From Ga0077527 sp945862135 (lineage in GTDB: Bacteria; Pseudomonadota; Gammaproteobacteria; Burkholderiales; SG8-41): a stretch of 64,000 nucleotides of DNA. Below the pieces are notes generated by a model. The model was given only the letters and a program-made list of their open reading frames with translations, had not been told where the DNA came from and did not search any database. Positions 26,480-35,825 of the stretch are shown piece by piece. How positions within the stretch are numbered: the stretch's first letter is position 1; each line of letters opens with the position of its first letter. Made by a program: the position numbers and the translations under genes. The stretch covers positions 1-64,000 of the forward strand of contig CAXNMF010000004.1 in the NCBI GenBank assembly GCA_964203275.1, read 5' to 3'.

Positions 26480-27822
26480 TATTCCGCGGCGGGTGCAGCG
26501 CCGGCCGGCTTGCGGCGGCGGCGTTTGCGGCGCTTTTTCGCCGGATCGTTTTCACTGACGAGCATGGCGGTGCGCGCATCGGCGTCGGCATCCTGGAAAC
26601 TGGTCCACCAGTCTCCGAGCGACTTCTCGACTTCGCCGCTTTCACAGCGCAGCAGCAGGAAATCGTAGGCCGCACGGAAGCGCGCCTGCTCGAGCAGGCG
26701 GAAAGGCCGCTGGCCTGCGCGTTGCTCGAATCGCGGCTGCATGATCCACAACTCTTTCATGTCCGAGGAATAGCGCCGCGGTATCGCCAGCTGCTCGGTC
26801 TGCTGATCAAGAACACTGTCCATCGCTTCATGCAGGGCCGGCACCGGCGGCATGCCGCGAGCCTGATTTTTTTTCCAGGCCGCAAGCACCTCATGCCACA
26901 ACAGCGCCGCAAACAGGAAAGCCGGTGAAATGGACTTGCCGCTGCGAATGCGGGTGTCGGTGTTTTTCAGGGCCAGCATGACGAAACGCTCACCCATCGG
27001 CTGCTCAAGAATCACGTCCAGCATCGGCAGCAGGCCGTGATGCAAGCCCTCCTTGCGCAGGCGTTTGACGCATTCCACCGCATGTCCGCACAGCAGCAGC
27101 TTGAGCATTTCGTCGAACAACCGCGCCGCCGGTACGTTTGCCAGCAGCGGCGCCAATGACTTCACCGGCTTGCGTGTGGCCGCATCCATTTCCAGACCGC
27201 AGGACGCCGCAAATCGCGCCGCACGCAGCATGCGCACCGGGTCTTCGCGGTAACGCTGCTCGGGATCGCCGATCACACGCAGCCTTTTGCTTTTCAGATC
27301 GGCGACGCCGCCGTGGTAATCCCAGACTTCCTGCTTGGCCGGGTCGTAGAACAGGGCATTGATGGTGAAATCGCGGCGTGCCGCGTCCTGCGACTGATCG
27401 CCCCAGACATTGTCGCGCAGCAGGCGGCCGTGTTCGTCTTCGACCTGATGGCTGGCATCGGCGACATCCGCAGGACCGCGGAAGGTGGTGACTTCGACCA
27501 GATCGCGGCCGCACAACACATGCACGATGCGGAAACGCCGGCCAATGATGCGCGAACGGCGAAATATGCCGCGCACTTCTTCGGGCGTGGCATTCGTCGC
27601 CACGTCGAAATCCTTGGGTGCGCGGCCGAGGATCAGGTCGCGCACGGCGCCGCCGACAACAAACGCGGCATAGCCCGCTTCCTGCAGCGCATCGCAGGTG
27701 CGCAGCGCGCAACTGCCGATACGCTCACGGGTAATACCGTGCGTAGCAACAGGAATGATCCGCGGCTTTGCGGACTTGAACATGCGGCCGGAAAACACCC
27801 GGCCGAGAAACTTGGTGATCAT
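26479..27822 (-). CDS. pcnB: Poly(A) polymerase I
   Basis: Adds 3' oligo(A) tails that promote RNA decay. 447 residues of the class II nucleotidyltransferase family: FVVGGAVRDLILGRAPKDFDVATNA with the DxD carboxylates, RRDFTINALFYD and EDPVRMLRAARFAA. The C-terminus ends in a Lys/Arg-rich tail (KKRRKRRRRK), as in other poly(A) polymerases. CCA-adding enzymes share the core, but the N-terminal leader and basic tail favour PcnB. Confidence 0.94.
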   Translation of the reverse strand: MITKFLGRVFSGRMFKSAKPRIIPVATHGITRERIGSCALRTCDALQEAGYAAFVVGGAVRDLILGRAPKDFDVATNATPEEVRGIFRRSRIIGRRFRIVHVLCGRDLVEVTTFRGPADVADASHQVEDEHGRLLRDNVWGDQSQDAARRDFTINALFYDPAKQEVWDYHGGVADLKSKRLRVIGDPEQRYREDPVRMLRAARFAASCGLEMDAATRKPVKSLAPLLANVPAARLFDEMLKLLLCGHAVECVKRLRKEGLHHGLLPMLDVILEQPMGERFVMLALKNTDTRIRSGKSISPAFLFAALLWHEVLAAWKKNQARGMPPVPALHEAMDSVLDQQTEQLAIPRRYSSDMKELWIMQPRFEQRAGQRPFRLLEQARFRAAYDFLLLRCESGEVEKSLGDWWTSFQDADADARTAMLVSENDPAKKRRKRRRRKPAGAAPAAE

Positions 27823-27932
27823 GCGGGAATATCAGTCAGCGCTGCAGTGGAACTGGTGGACCTTGATAGAGGTCTCCGGGCCCGGCGCCGCAAGGAGAAA
27901 ACGGCGCGATTATACATGGGCATCATCACCTC

Positions 27933-28589
27933 TCAGCCGAGACTCATCACCGGCCAGCCGCGGGCGACCGCCTTCGTACGCAAGCTGGCATCGGGATCAA
28001 CCGCCACGGGATGGGTCACCTGCTCCAGCAAGGGCAGATCGTTATGGGAGTCACTGTAAAATGTTGATTTTAAAACACTTTTCAATGTTTTACCGTGGCT
28101 TGCCAGCCATGACTCCAAACGCGTGACCTTGCCCTCGCGAAAACACGGCGTGCCCTCGACGCCGCCGGTGAACTCGCCATTACGCGCTTCGGGATCGGTT
28201 GCAATCAAATGCTCGATGCCGAATTCACGCGCAATCGGCGCCGTGACAAAGCTGTTGGTCGCGGTAATCAACACCCGCGTTTCACCGGCATGCGCCGCGA
28301 CCAGGTCGCGCGCCGACTGGCGGATCATCGGCATGATGCGGCTGCGCATGTAATCGGCGTGCCATTCATCAAGGACCTTGCGCGGATGGCGTGACAGCGG
28401 CTTCAACTGAAAATCAAGGAACTCGTGGATATCCAGCGTGCCCGCCTTGTACTGGTCATAAAATTCCTGATTGCGTGCCTCATACACTTCGCGGTCAAGC
28501 ACACCGCGATCAATCAGATACTGCGCCCATTCAAAATCACTGTCACCGGCAAGCAGCGTATTGTCGAGATCGAACAACGCCAGAATCAT
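27933..28589 (-). CDS. HAD-superfamily (IB) phosphatase
   Basis: A 218-residue HAD hydrolase with all four motifs: FDLDNTLLAGDSD (nucleophile Asp), LITATNSF, a Lys in the helix after it and FYSDSHNDLPLLE. It resembles the SerB-like/CicA subgroup with a helical cap. The substrate is uncertain; histidinol-phosphate or phosphoserine phosphatase activities occur in close relatives. Confidence 0.88.
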   Translation of the reverse strand: MILALFDLDNTLLAGDSDFEWAQYLIDRGVLDREVYEARNQEFYDQYKAGTLDIHEFLDFQLKPLSRHPRKVLDEWHADYMRSRIMPMIRQSARDLVAAHAGETRVLITATNSFVTAPIAREFGIEHLIATDPEARNGEFTGGVEGTPCFREGKVTRLESWLASHGKTLKSVLKSTFYSDSHNDLPLLEQVTHPVAVDPDASLRTKAVARGWPVMSLG

Positions 28590-28635
28590 TTTGTGTTCCC
28601 GTTTCCCATTGATGCTTTCATTTTCCGTTCAGTCA

Positions 28636-29310
28636 TCATTTTTGTTGCACAGCCTGCAGCACTTCGCGTGCCAGCGGCACGGTCACCGCGCGTTTCTGTT
28701 CCAGCGATACCCGGTCCAACGTATCAACCAGCGCACGCAGTGAACTCAGGTCACGCGACACACGTACCAGCAGGTAATCCAGCACTTCCGACGGCAAGGT
28801 GAATCCGCGGGCTGCGGCGTAATCGACGACTGCCGCACGAAGATCAGACTCGCTCAGGGCATGCACCTCGTATACCAGCCCCCAGGCCAGTCGAGTCAGC
28901 AGATCCGCACGCAAACGCAACTGCGCCGGCGGTCGATCTCCAGTCACGACCAGTATACCGCCGGAGTCTCTCAAGTTATTGAATATATTGAATAAATTTA
29001 TTTGCGCCTGATCTTCAAGATGCTCAACATCGTCAATACCCACAACCACCGCAGAATGGTCGACCAGCGGCTTCACAGCGGTCGGATACAAACACACGCT
29101 CTTTCCGGCCGCCGCAAGCGCATGCAACACGCCTCGCAACAGATGACTGCGTCCGCTGCCAGGCACACCCCACAGATAAATAAAACGTTCAGTTGCGGCC
29201 GCGCTCAGCAGCGCACGCAATGCAGCCAGAACCTCGGCATTGCCGCCGGCGACAAAATTGTCGAGCGTCGGCGCCGGTGGCGACGCCAGTTCCAGCGCGA
29301 GTTGCCTCAT
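28636..29310 (-). CDS. hda: DnaA-regulatory inactivator Hda
   Basis: An AAA+ protein that, with the beta clamp, converts DnaA-ATP to DnaA-ADP. About 224 residues. MRQLALEL at the N-terminus resembles the clamp-binding QL motif of Hda; Walker A is GVPGSGRSHLLRG with Arg in place of Lys, as in E. coli Hda; Walker B is VVVGIDDVEHL. The start could also be the ATG at 29319. It is divergent from purM across a 230-bp gap. Confidence 0.93.
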   Translation of the reverse strand: MRQLALELASPPAPTLDNFVAGGNAEVLAALRALLSAAATERFIYLWGVPGSGRSHLLRGVLHALAAAGKSVCLYPTAVKPLVDHSAVVVGIDDVEHLEDQAQINLFNIFNNLRDSGGILVVTGDRPPAQLRLRADLLTRLAWGLVYEVHALSESDLRAAVVDYAAARGFTLPSEVLDYLLVRVSRDLSSLRALVDTLDRVSLEQKRAVTVPLAREVLQAVQQK

Positions 29311-29542
29311 GACCGGCATACGCCATCAAACGTCGGCGCGCCAACGGCAGTCAGGACGAGGGGCCTGGTCTGCGTCACTGCACGCAGCCATCCCCGGAAG
29401 CGCTTCTGAACGGAACCCTGAATACCCATTTAAGATAAAATTCGTGACGGCCAGACCTGCTGCCGGATGCGTATCTTAGCAGGGCACTCCGTCGCGGCCC
29501 CGCATCACCACCGGACCCAACCCCATACACGCAGGGATTCCC

Positions 29543-30592
29543 TTGAAACGTAAAACCCCCACCCGCAAATCGCTGACCTATCGTGATGCCGGCGTCGATA
29601 TCGATGCCGGTGATGCACTCGTCGACCGCATCAAACCGCATGCCAAACGTACGATGCGCCCCGGCGTGATGGCCGGCATCGGCGGCTTCGGCGCACTGTT
29701 TGAAGTGCCGCGCGGCTATCGCGAGCCGGTGCTGGTGTCGGGTACGGATGGCGTCGGCACCAAACTCAAACTGGCGTTCCAATGGAAACGCCACGACACG
29801 ATCGGCATCGACCTCGTCGCAATGAGCGTCAACGACATCCTCACGCTGGGCGCGGAACCGCTTTTTTTCCTCGACTACTACGCCTGCGGCAAACTCGATG
29901 TCGCATCGGCCGCCGATGTCGTCAAAGGCATCGCCGCGGGCTGCGAGATGGCCGGCTGTGCGCTGATCGGCGGCGAAACTGCGGAAATGCCCGGCATGTA
30001 TCCCGCGGGCGAATATGATCTCGCAGGTTTTGCCGTCGGCGTCGTCGAAAAGAAAAAAATCATCAACGGCAAAAGCATCAAACCCGGCGACGTCGTGCTC
30101 GGCCTCGCCAGCAACGGCGCGCACTCCAACGGCTACTCTCTTGTCCGTCGCATTCTTGCCCAACCCGGCGTCAAACTGCCGGCAAAAATCGGCGGTCGCG
30201 TGCTGAAGGATGCCATCCTCGCGCCGACACGGATTTACGTGAAGCCGGTGCTGCAACTGATGAAAAAAATTCCGGTCAAAGGTTTGGCGCATATCACCGG
30301 CGGCGGTCTGGTGGACAACATTCCGCGCGTGCTTGCGGAGGGATTGACCGCGGAAATCCGCAGTGACGCCTGGCCTCTGCCCCCGCTGTTCCGCTGGCTG
30401 CAGGAACGCGGCAATGTCGCCGACGGTGAAATGCACCGTGTATTCAACTGCGGCATCGGCATGGTGCTGGTGGTCGCTGAAAAAGACGCAAAACGCGCGC
30501 AGGCACTGCTCGAAAAAGCCGGTGAACGCGTCTGGCGCATTGGCGAAATCCGCCGCCGCAAACGTGGTGAAGCGCAGACCATTGTGGTCTGA
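29543..30592 (+). CDS. purM: Phosphoribosylformylglycinamidine cyclo-ligase
   Basis: Makes AIR from FGAM in purine synthesis. 349 residues with LTYRDAGVDIDAGDALV, the Gly-rich GTDGVGTKLKLAF, LIGGETAEMPGMY and HITGGGLVDNIPRVL. The start codon is TTG at 29543 (TTGAAACGT), preceded by GCAGGG. No ATG or GTG is available before the conserved N-terminus. purN follows after about 37 nt. Confidence 0.96.
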   Translation: MKRKTPTRKSLTYRDAGVDIDAGDALVDRIKPHAKRTMRPGVMAGIGGFGALFEVPRGYREPVLVSGTDGVGTKLKLAFQWKRHDTIGIDLVAMSVNDILTLGAEPLFFLDYYACGKLDVASAADVVKGIAAGCEMAGCALIGGETAEMPGMYPAGEYDLAGFAVGVVEKKKIINGKSIKPGDVVLGLASNGAHSNGYSLVRRILAQPGVKLPAKIGGRVLKDAILAPTRIYVKPVLQLMKKIPVKGLAHITGGGLVDNIPRVLAEGLTAEIRSDAWPLPPLFRWLQERGNVADGEMHRVFNCGIGMVLVVAEKDAKRAQALLEKAGERVWRIGEIRRRKRGEAQTIVV

Positions 30593-30629
30593 CGGTTCCA
30601 CTGATTTGGCCTGACAAGGAAACAGCATC

Positions 30630-31313
30630 CTGAAACGCATTGCGATACTGATTTCCGGACGCGGCAGCAATATGGCGTCGCTGATCGCCGCCAGGCTGCC
30701 GGCGCAGATCTGCGCGGTGATCAGCAATGATCCGGCCGCCAGAGGTCTTGTCACGGCTGCGGACTGCGGCATCACCACTTCCGTTGTCGATCACCGTCAG
30801 TACAAACAACGCACCGATTTCGATTCCGCATTGGCCCAGGCCATTGACGCGCACCGCCCCGACATCGTCGTGCTCGCGGGTTTCATGCGCGTACTCACCG
30901 AAGACTTCGTCAACCGCTACCGCGGCCGGCTGATCAACATCCACCCGTCCCTGCTGCCGGCTTTCCCCGGACTGCACACGCACCGTCAGGCCCTCGACGC
31001 CGGCGTGCGCGTACACGGTTGCACGGTACATTTCGTCACGCCACAGTTGGATCATGGCCCGATCATCATCCAGGCCGCGGTACCGGTGCTGCCCGACGAC
31101 GACGAGGACAAACTCGCTGCTCGGGTGCTCGCCGAAGAGCATCGCATCTATCCCCAGGCTGTACGCTGGCTGTGCGAGGAGCGCGTGACGCGTCACAGCG
31201 GACGGACACGTCCGTATTTCCGGCGCACGAAATACCGGCGGTGCGCTGCTGTCGCCGCCCACCGATGCTTAGCCGCCTCATCGCCACGATCGGGCTTGGA
31301 ATCGCGCTGCTGA
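30630..31313 (+). CDS. purN: Phosphoribosylglycinamide formyltransferase, unusual start and probably shifted C-terminus
   Basis: Formylates GAR with formyl-tetrahydrofolate. The family start KRIAILISGRGSN lies upstream of the first ATG (30672). The only codon in place is CTG at 30630, with AAGGA about 9 nt before it. Core motifs LAGFMRVL, NIHPSLLPAFPG, GCTVHFV and DHGPII are intact. After HSGRT the frame reads an Arg-rich tail to 31313. Skipping one base near 31212 gives a more natural tail ending in LLSPPTDA and TAG at 31272, which would overlap the next gene start. So the nominal C-terminus is probably a frameshift product. Confidence 0.85.
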   Translation: MKRIAILISGRGSNMASLIAARLPAQICAVISNDPAARGLVTAADCGITTSVVDHRQYKQRTDFDSALAQAIDAHRPDIVVLAGFMRVLTEDFVNRYRGRLINIHPSLLPAFPGLHTHRQALDAGVRVHGCTVHFVTPQLDHGPIIIQAAVPVLPDDDEDKLAARVLAEEHRIYPQAVRWLCEERVTRHSGRTRPYFRRTKYRRCAAVAAHRCLAASSPRSGLESRC

Positions 31314-31986
31314 CGGTGCATGCAGCACACGCCGCGCCTCAGTCCTTGCGTGCCCAATATGATGTGTCGATGAACGGCGTCGCTGATCGGCGTAATGCAG
31401 GATGCCTTTGATATTCGCGACAACCGTTATCAGATCGTCAGCGAAACTCATGCCACCGGCGTGCTCGCCCTCGTGCAGCGCCGGCCTGCGCGCGTGACCA
31501 GCAGCGGCGAAGTCGGATCGTAGCGGTCTGCGCCCGCAGGCGTTTGAAGCCACCAGGGGCAACAGCGATGCACGGCGCGCAAAAGCGGATTTCGACTGGC
31601 CGGCGCACACGCTGACACTGACTCATGATGGTCGTATCGACACGATCAAGCTGCCGCCCGGCACGCAGGATCGCCTGTCAATCATGTATCAATTCCTGTT
31701 CCTCGCGCCCGAGCAGTTGCGTGATCTGAAGTTTGCAATGACCAACGGCCGCAAACTCGACCAGTATCGTTATGCCATCGGCCCCGACACCGCACTCAAT
31801 ACCCCGCTGGGTCGGCTTGCGGTCATCCATCTGCTCAAACAACAAGCGCCCGGTGATACCGGCACCGAGATCTGGCTGGCGCGTGACCATGCAATGCTGC
31901 CGGTGAAAATGCGCATCATCGAGGACGATGGCAGCCGTTATGAACAGATCATTACGCGCATCGACATGCCTGCGGGGCAGCCATGA
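31265..31986 (+). pseudogene. DUF3108-domain protein, broken by two frameshifts
   Basis: A signal-peptide start (MLSRLIATIGLGIALLTVHA) opens a gene whose coding continues in three successive frames. The first break is around 31382 (each side reads AQYDVSMNGV then LIGVMQDAFDIRDN); the second is around 31521, where TAG interrupts before SGLRPQAFEA. The last part (31522-31986) carries SIMYQFLFLAPEQL, TPLGRL and WLARDHAMLPVKMRI, matching the second DUF3108 gene just downstream. Both breaks look like single-base gains. DUF3108 proteins are exported and of unknown function. The gene is either decayed or hit by sequence errors. Confidence 0.75.
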
Positions 31987-33013
31987 GTCTGCGGCGCGCG
32001 GCGCGGCGCATGCTGGCTGCAGCGGCAATTTCAATCGTCGCGCATGCCGCGTTGTTGGCGGGATCCTGGCTGACGCCGCCCGAGTCGCCACCGGAACTGC
32101 CGCCGCTATCAGCACGGCTTGCAACCCCTGCCGCCGAAACCGCAACCCGCTGCCGACGCCCGTCCACCAGAAACCGCGCCGCGTTGCTTCCGCGGCACCG
32201 ACAACCCCGGTGTTAGCGGCAACAGCGGCTGTGCCTGCTGATATTCCAGTCGATGCTGCGGCCGAACCTGCCGCCTCGCCTCCTGCAGAAGCGCCGGTTG
32301 TGACCGCCAGTGCGGAACCGACGACTTTCCGCATGCCGGAAACACCACCGCTGCCGAGTTTCCCGCGCAAGGGCCAGATTACTTATCAGCTGACCATGGG
32401 CCCCGACCAGACCCCGGTGGGGCGCACCGTGCAGACCTGGGAGTTTGACGGCACCCAGTACCGCCTGGGCAGCCAGTCCGAAAGCACGGGGCTGATCGAA
32501 ATGTTTCGGCCACATCGCTACAACTACCTGAGCCAGGGCAGCTTGTCCGAGCAGGGACTGCGCCCTGATCGTTTTCTTGCCAGCGTCAAACGCGGCAGCC
32601 GCAGCGACGAATCGATTGCGGTGTTCGACTGGACTGAAAACAAGGTGCGGCTGGGTCGCCTGCCGCAGCAGACAACGGTCGAACTGCCTCCTGGCAGCCA
32701 GGACGTGGTCAGCTTCATGTATCAGCTTGCGCTCGCGCCGCCGGCAACGGGCCGCATCCGTTTTCCCTTCACCCGCGGCGCGCGACTCGACATGGTGAGT
32801 TTTGACGTGCTGCCGGCGGAATTCATTGAAACGCCGCTCGGTCGCCTGCGCACGATACCCGTCATCCAGGTGCGTGAAGGCGACAACGAAAGTCTGGCCG
32901 TCTGGCTTGCCACGGACTACCGCAATCTCCCGGTACGCATCCGTTTTTATAACCGCCATGGCGAAGTCTCGGGTGAGCAACTCGTCGGCGAAATCAAGGT
33001 CAGCGACCGATGA
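31983..33013 (+). pseudogene. Second DUF3108-domain protein, N-terminal part frameshifted twice
   Basis: MSLRRAARRMLAAAAISIVAHAA is a clear membrane anchor overlapping the previous stop by ATGA. A Pro/Ala-rich linker follows, but it is coded in three frames: the frame shifts near 32128 (run of four C at 32125-32128) and again near 32180. From there VASAAPTTPVLA leads into an intact DUF3108 domain: GRTVQTWEFDG, SESTGLIEMFRP, VSFMYQLALAPP, TPLGRLRTI and VWLATDYRNLPVRIRF. It is paralogous to the upstream gene. The intact 3' portion can be read from 31928 or later in a single frame. Confidence 0.78.
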
Positions 33014-34320
33014 AACCCTCTTTTAAAAGATCTACCCCGAAAACCGCCGAAGCGGTGGTCAACACGCGCTCGGGACCCACGCACTCCCGCCTCGATGAAG
33101 CCGCAAGCGCGCTGAGTCGCGTACTGACCTTCGAATATCCCGCAGACGCCGTACTCAGCCGTTATTTCCGCGACCGCGAAGCGCTGGGCCAGCAGGACCG
33201 AGCCTTCGTCGCTGAATCGGTATTCGGCGTACTGCGCCGCAAGCTGCTGCTGGATTACATCGCACCGGATGCAACACCGCGACAACTGCTGCTGCTTTGG
33301 CTGGCGCGCGTCGCCGGATACAGCGGGCGCGAACTGGGTGCGCTGTGTTCCAGCGCTGAAACTGAATGGCTCAATAACACGCGGGCCCAGGGAACGCTGC
33401 CGCTGTCTGTCGAAGCCGACCTGCCGCAGTGGGTGATCGACCGCCTGCCGGAACATGACGAAACATTCGTCCGCGCACTCGGGCGCGCATTGCAGGAATC
33501 CGCGCCGCTGGATCTGCGCGTGAATACGCTGCGTGCAACCCGTGACGAGGTGCTGGCGCGTCTGGCCGCCGATGGCATCGCAGCAGCGCCCACACCGCTG
33601 TCACCGATCGGCATCCGGCTGCAGGGCAAACCGGCGCTAGGCCGCCATCAGCTGTTCACCAGCGGCATGGTCGAAGTCCAGGACGAAGGCAGCCAGTTGC
33701 TGGGTTACCTGCTGGCGCCGCGCCGCACTGACCTGGTCGTCGATTTCTGCGCCGGCGCCGGCGGCAAGACACTGATGCTCGGCGCGCTGATGAACTCGCA
33801 GGGCCGCCTCTATGCCTTCGATGTTTCGGAGAAACGCCTGTCGAAACTCAAGCCGCGACTGAAACGTTCCGGACTGTCCAACCTGCACCCGCTGGTGATC
33901 GCGCACGAGAACGACACCAAGGTCAAACGTCTCGCCGGCAAGATCGACCGCGTGCTGGTTGACGCGCCGTGCAGCGGCATGGGCACGCTGCGCCGCAATC
34001 CCGATCTGAAATTCCGCCAGTCGCCGGAAGGGGTTGTCGAACTGGTCGCCAAACAGACCGCCATCCTCAACGCCGCGGCACGACTGGTCAAACCCGGCGG
34101 CCGTCTGGTCTATGCCACCTGCAGCCTGCTGACCACGGAAAATCAGCAGATTGTCGATGTATTTCTCGCGGCACACCCGCAATTCGCCGCACTGAACTGC
34201 AGCGAACTACTGCAAAAACAGGGCATCACGCTGGAATGCGGCAATCACATGCAACTATGGCCGCACATCCATCGCACCGACGGGTTTTTCGCTGCAGCGC
34301 TGGAACGTGCCGCGGGCTGA
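33010..34320 (+). CDS. RsmB/NOP-type SAM-dependent RNA (cytosine-5) methyltransferase
   Basis: 436 residues. An N-terminal NusB-like helical part (ALSRVLTFEYPADAVLSRYF) precedes the Rossmann methyltransferase domain with DFCAGAGGKTLML (motif I), VDAPCSGMGTLRRNPD (motif IV with one catalytic Cys) and YATCSLLTTEN (motif VI with the second Cys). It may be RsmB (16S rRNA C967) or a related enzyme. The start overlaps the previous gene stop by ATGA, so translation is coupled to the DUF3108 gene. Confidence 0.92.
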   Translation: MKPSFKRSTPKTAEAVVNTRSGPTHSRLDEAASALSRVLTFEYPADAVLSRYFRDREALGQQDRAFVAESVFGVLRRKLLLDYIAPDATPRQLLLLWLARVAGYSGRELGALCSSAETEWLNNTRAQGTLPLSVEADLPQWVIDRLPEHDETFVRALGRALQESAPLDLRVNTLRATRDEVLARLAADGIAAAPTPLSPIGIRLQGKPALGRHQLFTSGMVEVQDEGSQLLGYLLAPRRTDLVVDFCAGAGGKTLMLGALMNSQGRLYAFDVSEKRLSKLKPRLKRSGLSNLHPLVIAHENDTKVKRLAGKIDRVLVDAPCSGMGTLRRNPDLKFRQSPEGVVELVAKQTAILNAAARLVKPGGRLVYATCSLLTTENQQIVDVFLAAHPQFAALNCSELLQKQGITLECGNHMQLWPHIHRTDGFFAAALERAAG

Positions 34321-34383
34321 GCCGGCCATTTGTGCGTGCTAACATGATTTTTTCGCAACCCTCCGCACCACCGGCCATCGTCA

Positions 34384-35685
34384 ATGACCGCATCCGCTGA
34401 AATTCACAGCCTGTTGATTGACCTCTGGGAAGACCTGCACAGCATCAAGATCCTGTGGCAGGTTGGCGTGCTGCTGCTCTGCATCGGTATCGGCTGGTTC
34501 CTGTCGGTCCGTTACAACCGGCGCGTGGTCGGTCACCATCCGCTGGACATCACCCAGGCACTGGGCATCGGCAGCCTGCAACGGCTGATGTTCCCGCTGT
34601 CGACGCTGATCATGCTGTTCATCGGCCGATCCATTCTGCGCTACTGGCAGAAAACCCCACTGCTTGATGTGGCGGCAACGCTGATGCTGGCAATGGCCCT
34701 GATCCGCATGGCGATCTATGCCATGCGTCATACGTTTGCACCCAGCGAATGGCTGCGCGCGTCGGAGCGATGGATCAGCTGGCTGGCGTGGAGCGGGGTC
34801 GCGATCCACCTCACCGGCCTGTGGCCGCCTCTGCGTGAAATTCTCAGCGACATCGGCTTCACCACAGGCAAACATCATTTCTCCCTGCTGCTGGTATTGC
34901 AGGGGACACTGTCAGTGGTGGTTACACTGTTGGTCTCGTTGTGGCTGGCACGAGTCATCGAAAACCGGCTGATGCGCGCATCCAGTCTGCAGGTCAATGT
35001 GCGCGTGATGTTCGCCAAGCTGTCCCAGTTCATCCTGCTGCTGACCGCATTCCTGATTGCATTGCCAGCCGTGGGCATCGACCTGACGGTGCTCTCGGTG
35101 TTTGGCGGCATGCTCGGCGTCGGCATCGGCATCGGCTTGCAGAAAATTGCCGCCAACTACATCAGCGGCTTCATCATCCTGCTCGACCGTTCAGTCAGCA
35201 TCGGTGACGTCGTCACCATCGGTGAAAGCTCCGGAACGCTGACGCGGATGACTGCACGTTACGTCGTGGTGCGCGGCCTGGGCGGACTTGAAGCCATCAT
35301 TCCCAATGAAACCATCATCACCTCGACGGTCATCAATCATTCCTTCACTGACCGCAAGGTTCGCGTGGCGCTGCCGATCCAGGTGGCCTATGCAACGGAC
35401 CTCGATGCCGCACGAAAAATCATGGTAGATGTGGCCACCGCAACACCGCGAGTGCTGAAAGACCCGGAACCTGGTGCACTGATCACCGGATTTGCAGACA
35501 GCGGCGTCAATCTCGAACTGGGCGTGTGGATTGACGACCCCGACCAAGGCCTGGCCGCCCTGCGTTCGGACCTCTACGCCGGCATCTGGCAGGCCTTCCG
35601 TCGTGACGGTATTGAAATCCCCTTCCCGCAACGCGAAGTGCGGGTCCTGGGCACCATTAAAACCAGCCCCGACAAGCAGCAATAA
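34384..35685 (+). CDS. MscS-family mechanosensitive ion channel
   Basis: 433 residues with several N-terminal membrane segments, the pore-lining helix region VFGGMLGVGIGIGLQKIAANYISG and the cytoplasmic MscS beta domain starting at ILLDRSVSIGDVVTIG, with IPNETIITSTVINHS. It opens on membrane tension to release solutes during hypo-osmotic shock. The N-terminal extension beyond the three-helix MscS core is moderate. Confidence 0.94.
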   Translation: MTASAEIHSLLIDLWEDLHSIKILWQVGVLLLCIGIGWFLSVRYNRRVVGHHPLDITQALGIGSLQRLMFPLSTLIMLFIGRSILRYWQKTPLLDVAATLMLAMALIRMAIYAMRHTFAPSEWLRASERWISWLAWSGVAIHLTGLWPPLREILSDIGFTTGKHHFSLLLVLQGTLSVVVTLLVSLWLARVIENRLMRASSLQVNVRVMFAKLSQFILLLTAFLIALPAVGIDLTVLSVFGGMLGVGIGIGLQKIAANYISGFIILLDRSVSIGDVVTIGESSGTLTRMTARYVVVRGLGGLEAIIPNETIITSTVINHSFTDRKVRVALPIQVAYATDLDAARKIMVDVATATPRVLKDPEPGALITGFADSGVNLELGVWIDDPDQGLAALRSDLYAGIWQAFRRDGIEIPFPQREVRVLGTIKTSPDKQQ

Positions 35686-35825
35686 TTATCAATTAAAACA
35701 ATAAGTTAAAGATTAGTTCCCGGTGTATTTTGACAACCGGACTATCCCCGGCTATTGATCTTCAGTACACTCGGCCCGACATAGGTTAGGCACGACTCAA
35801 GCACGTCATTACAACGAGGTATTGA

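Noticed and set aside
29375..30778. 467-residue minus-strand ORF over purM
   Set aside because: Antisense to a gene with complete PurM motifs; its composition reflects GC-rich codon bias.
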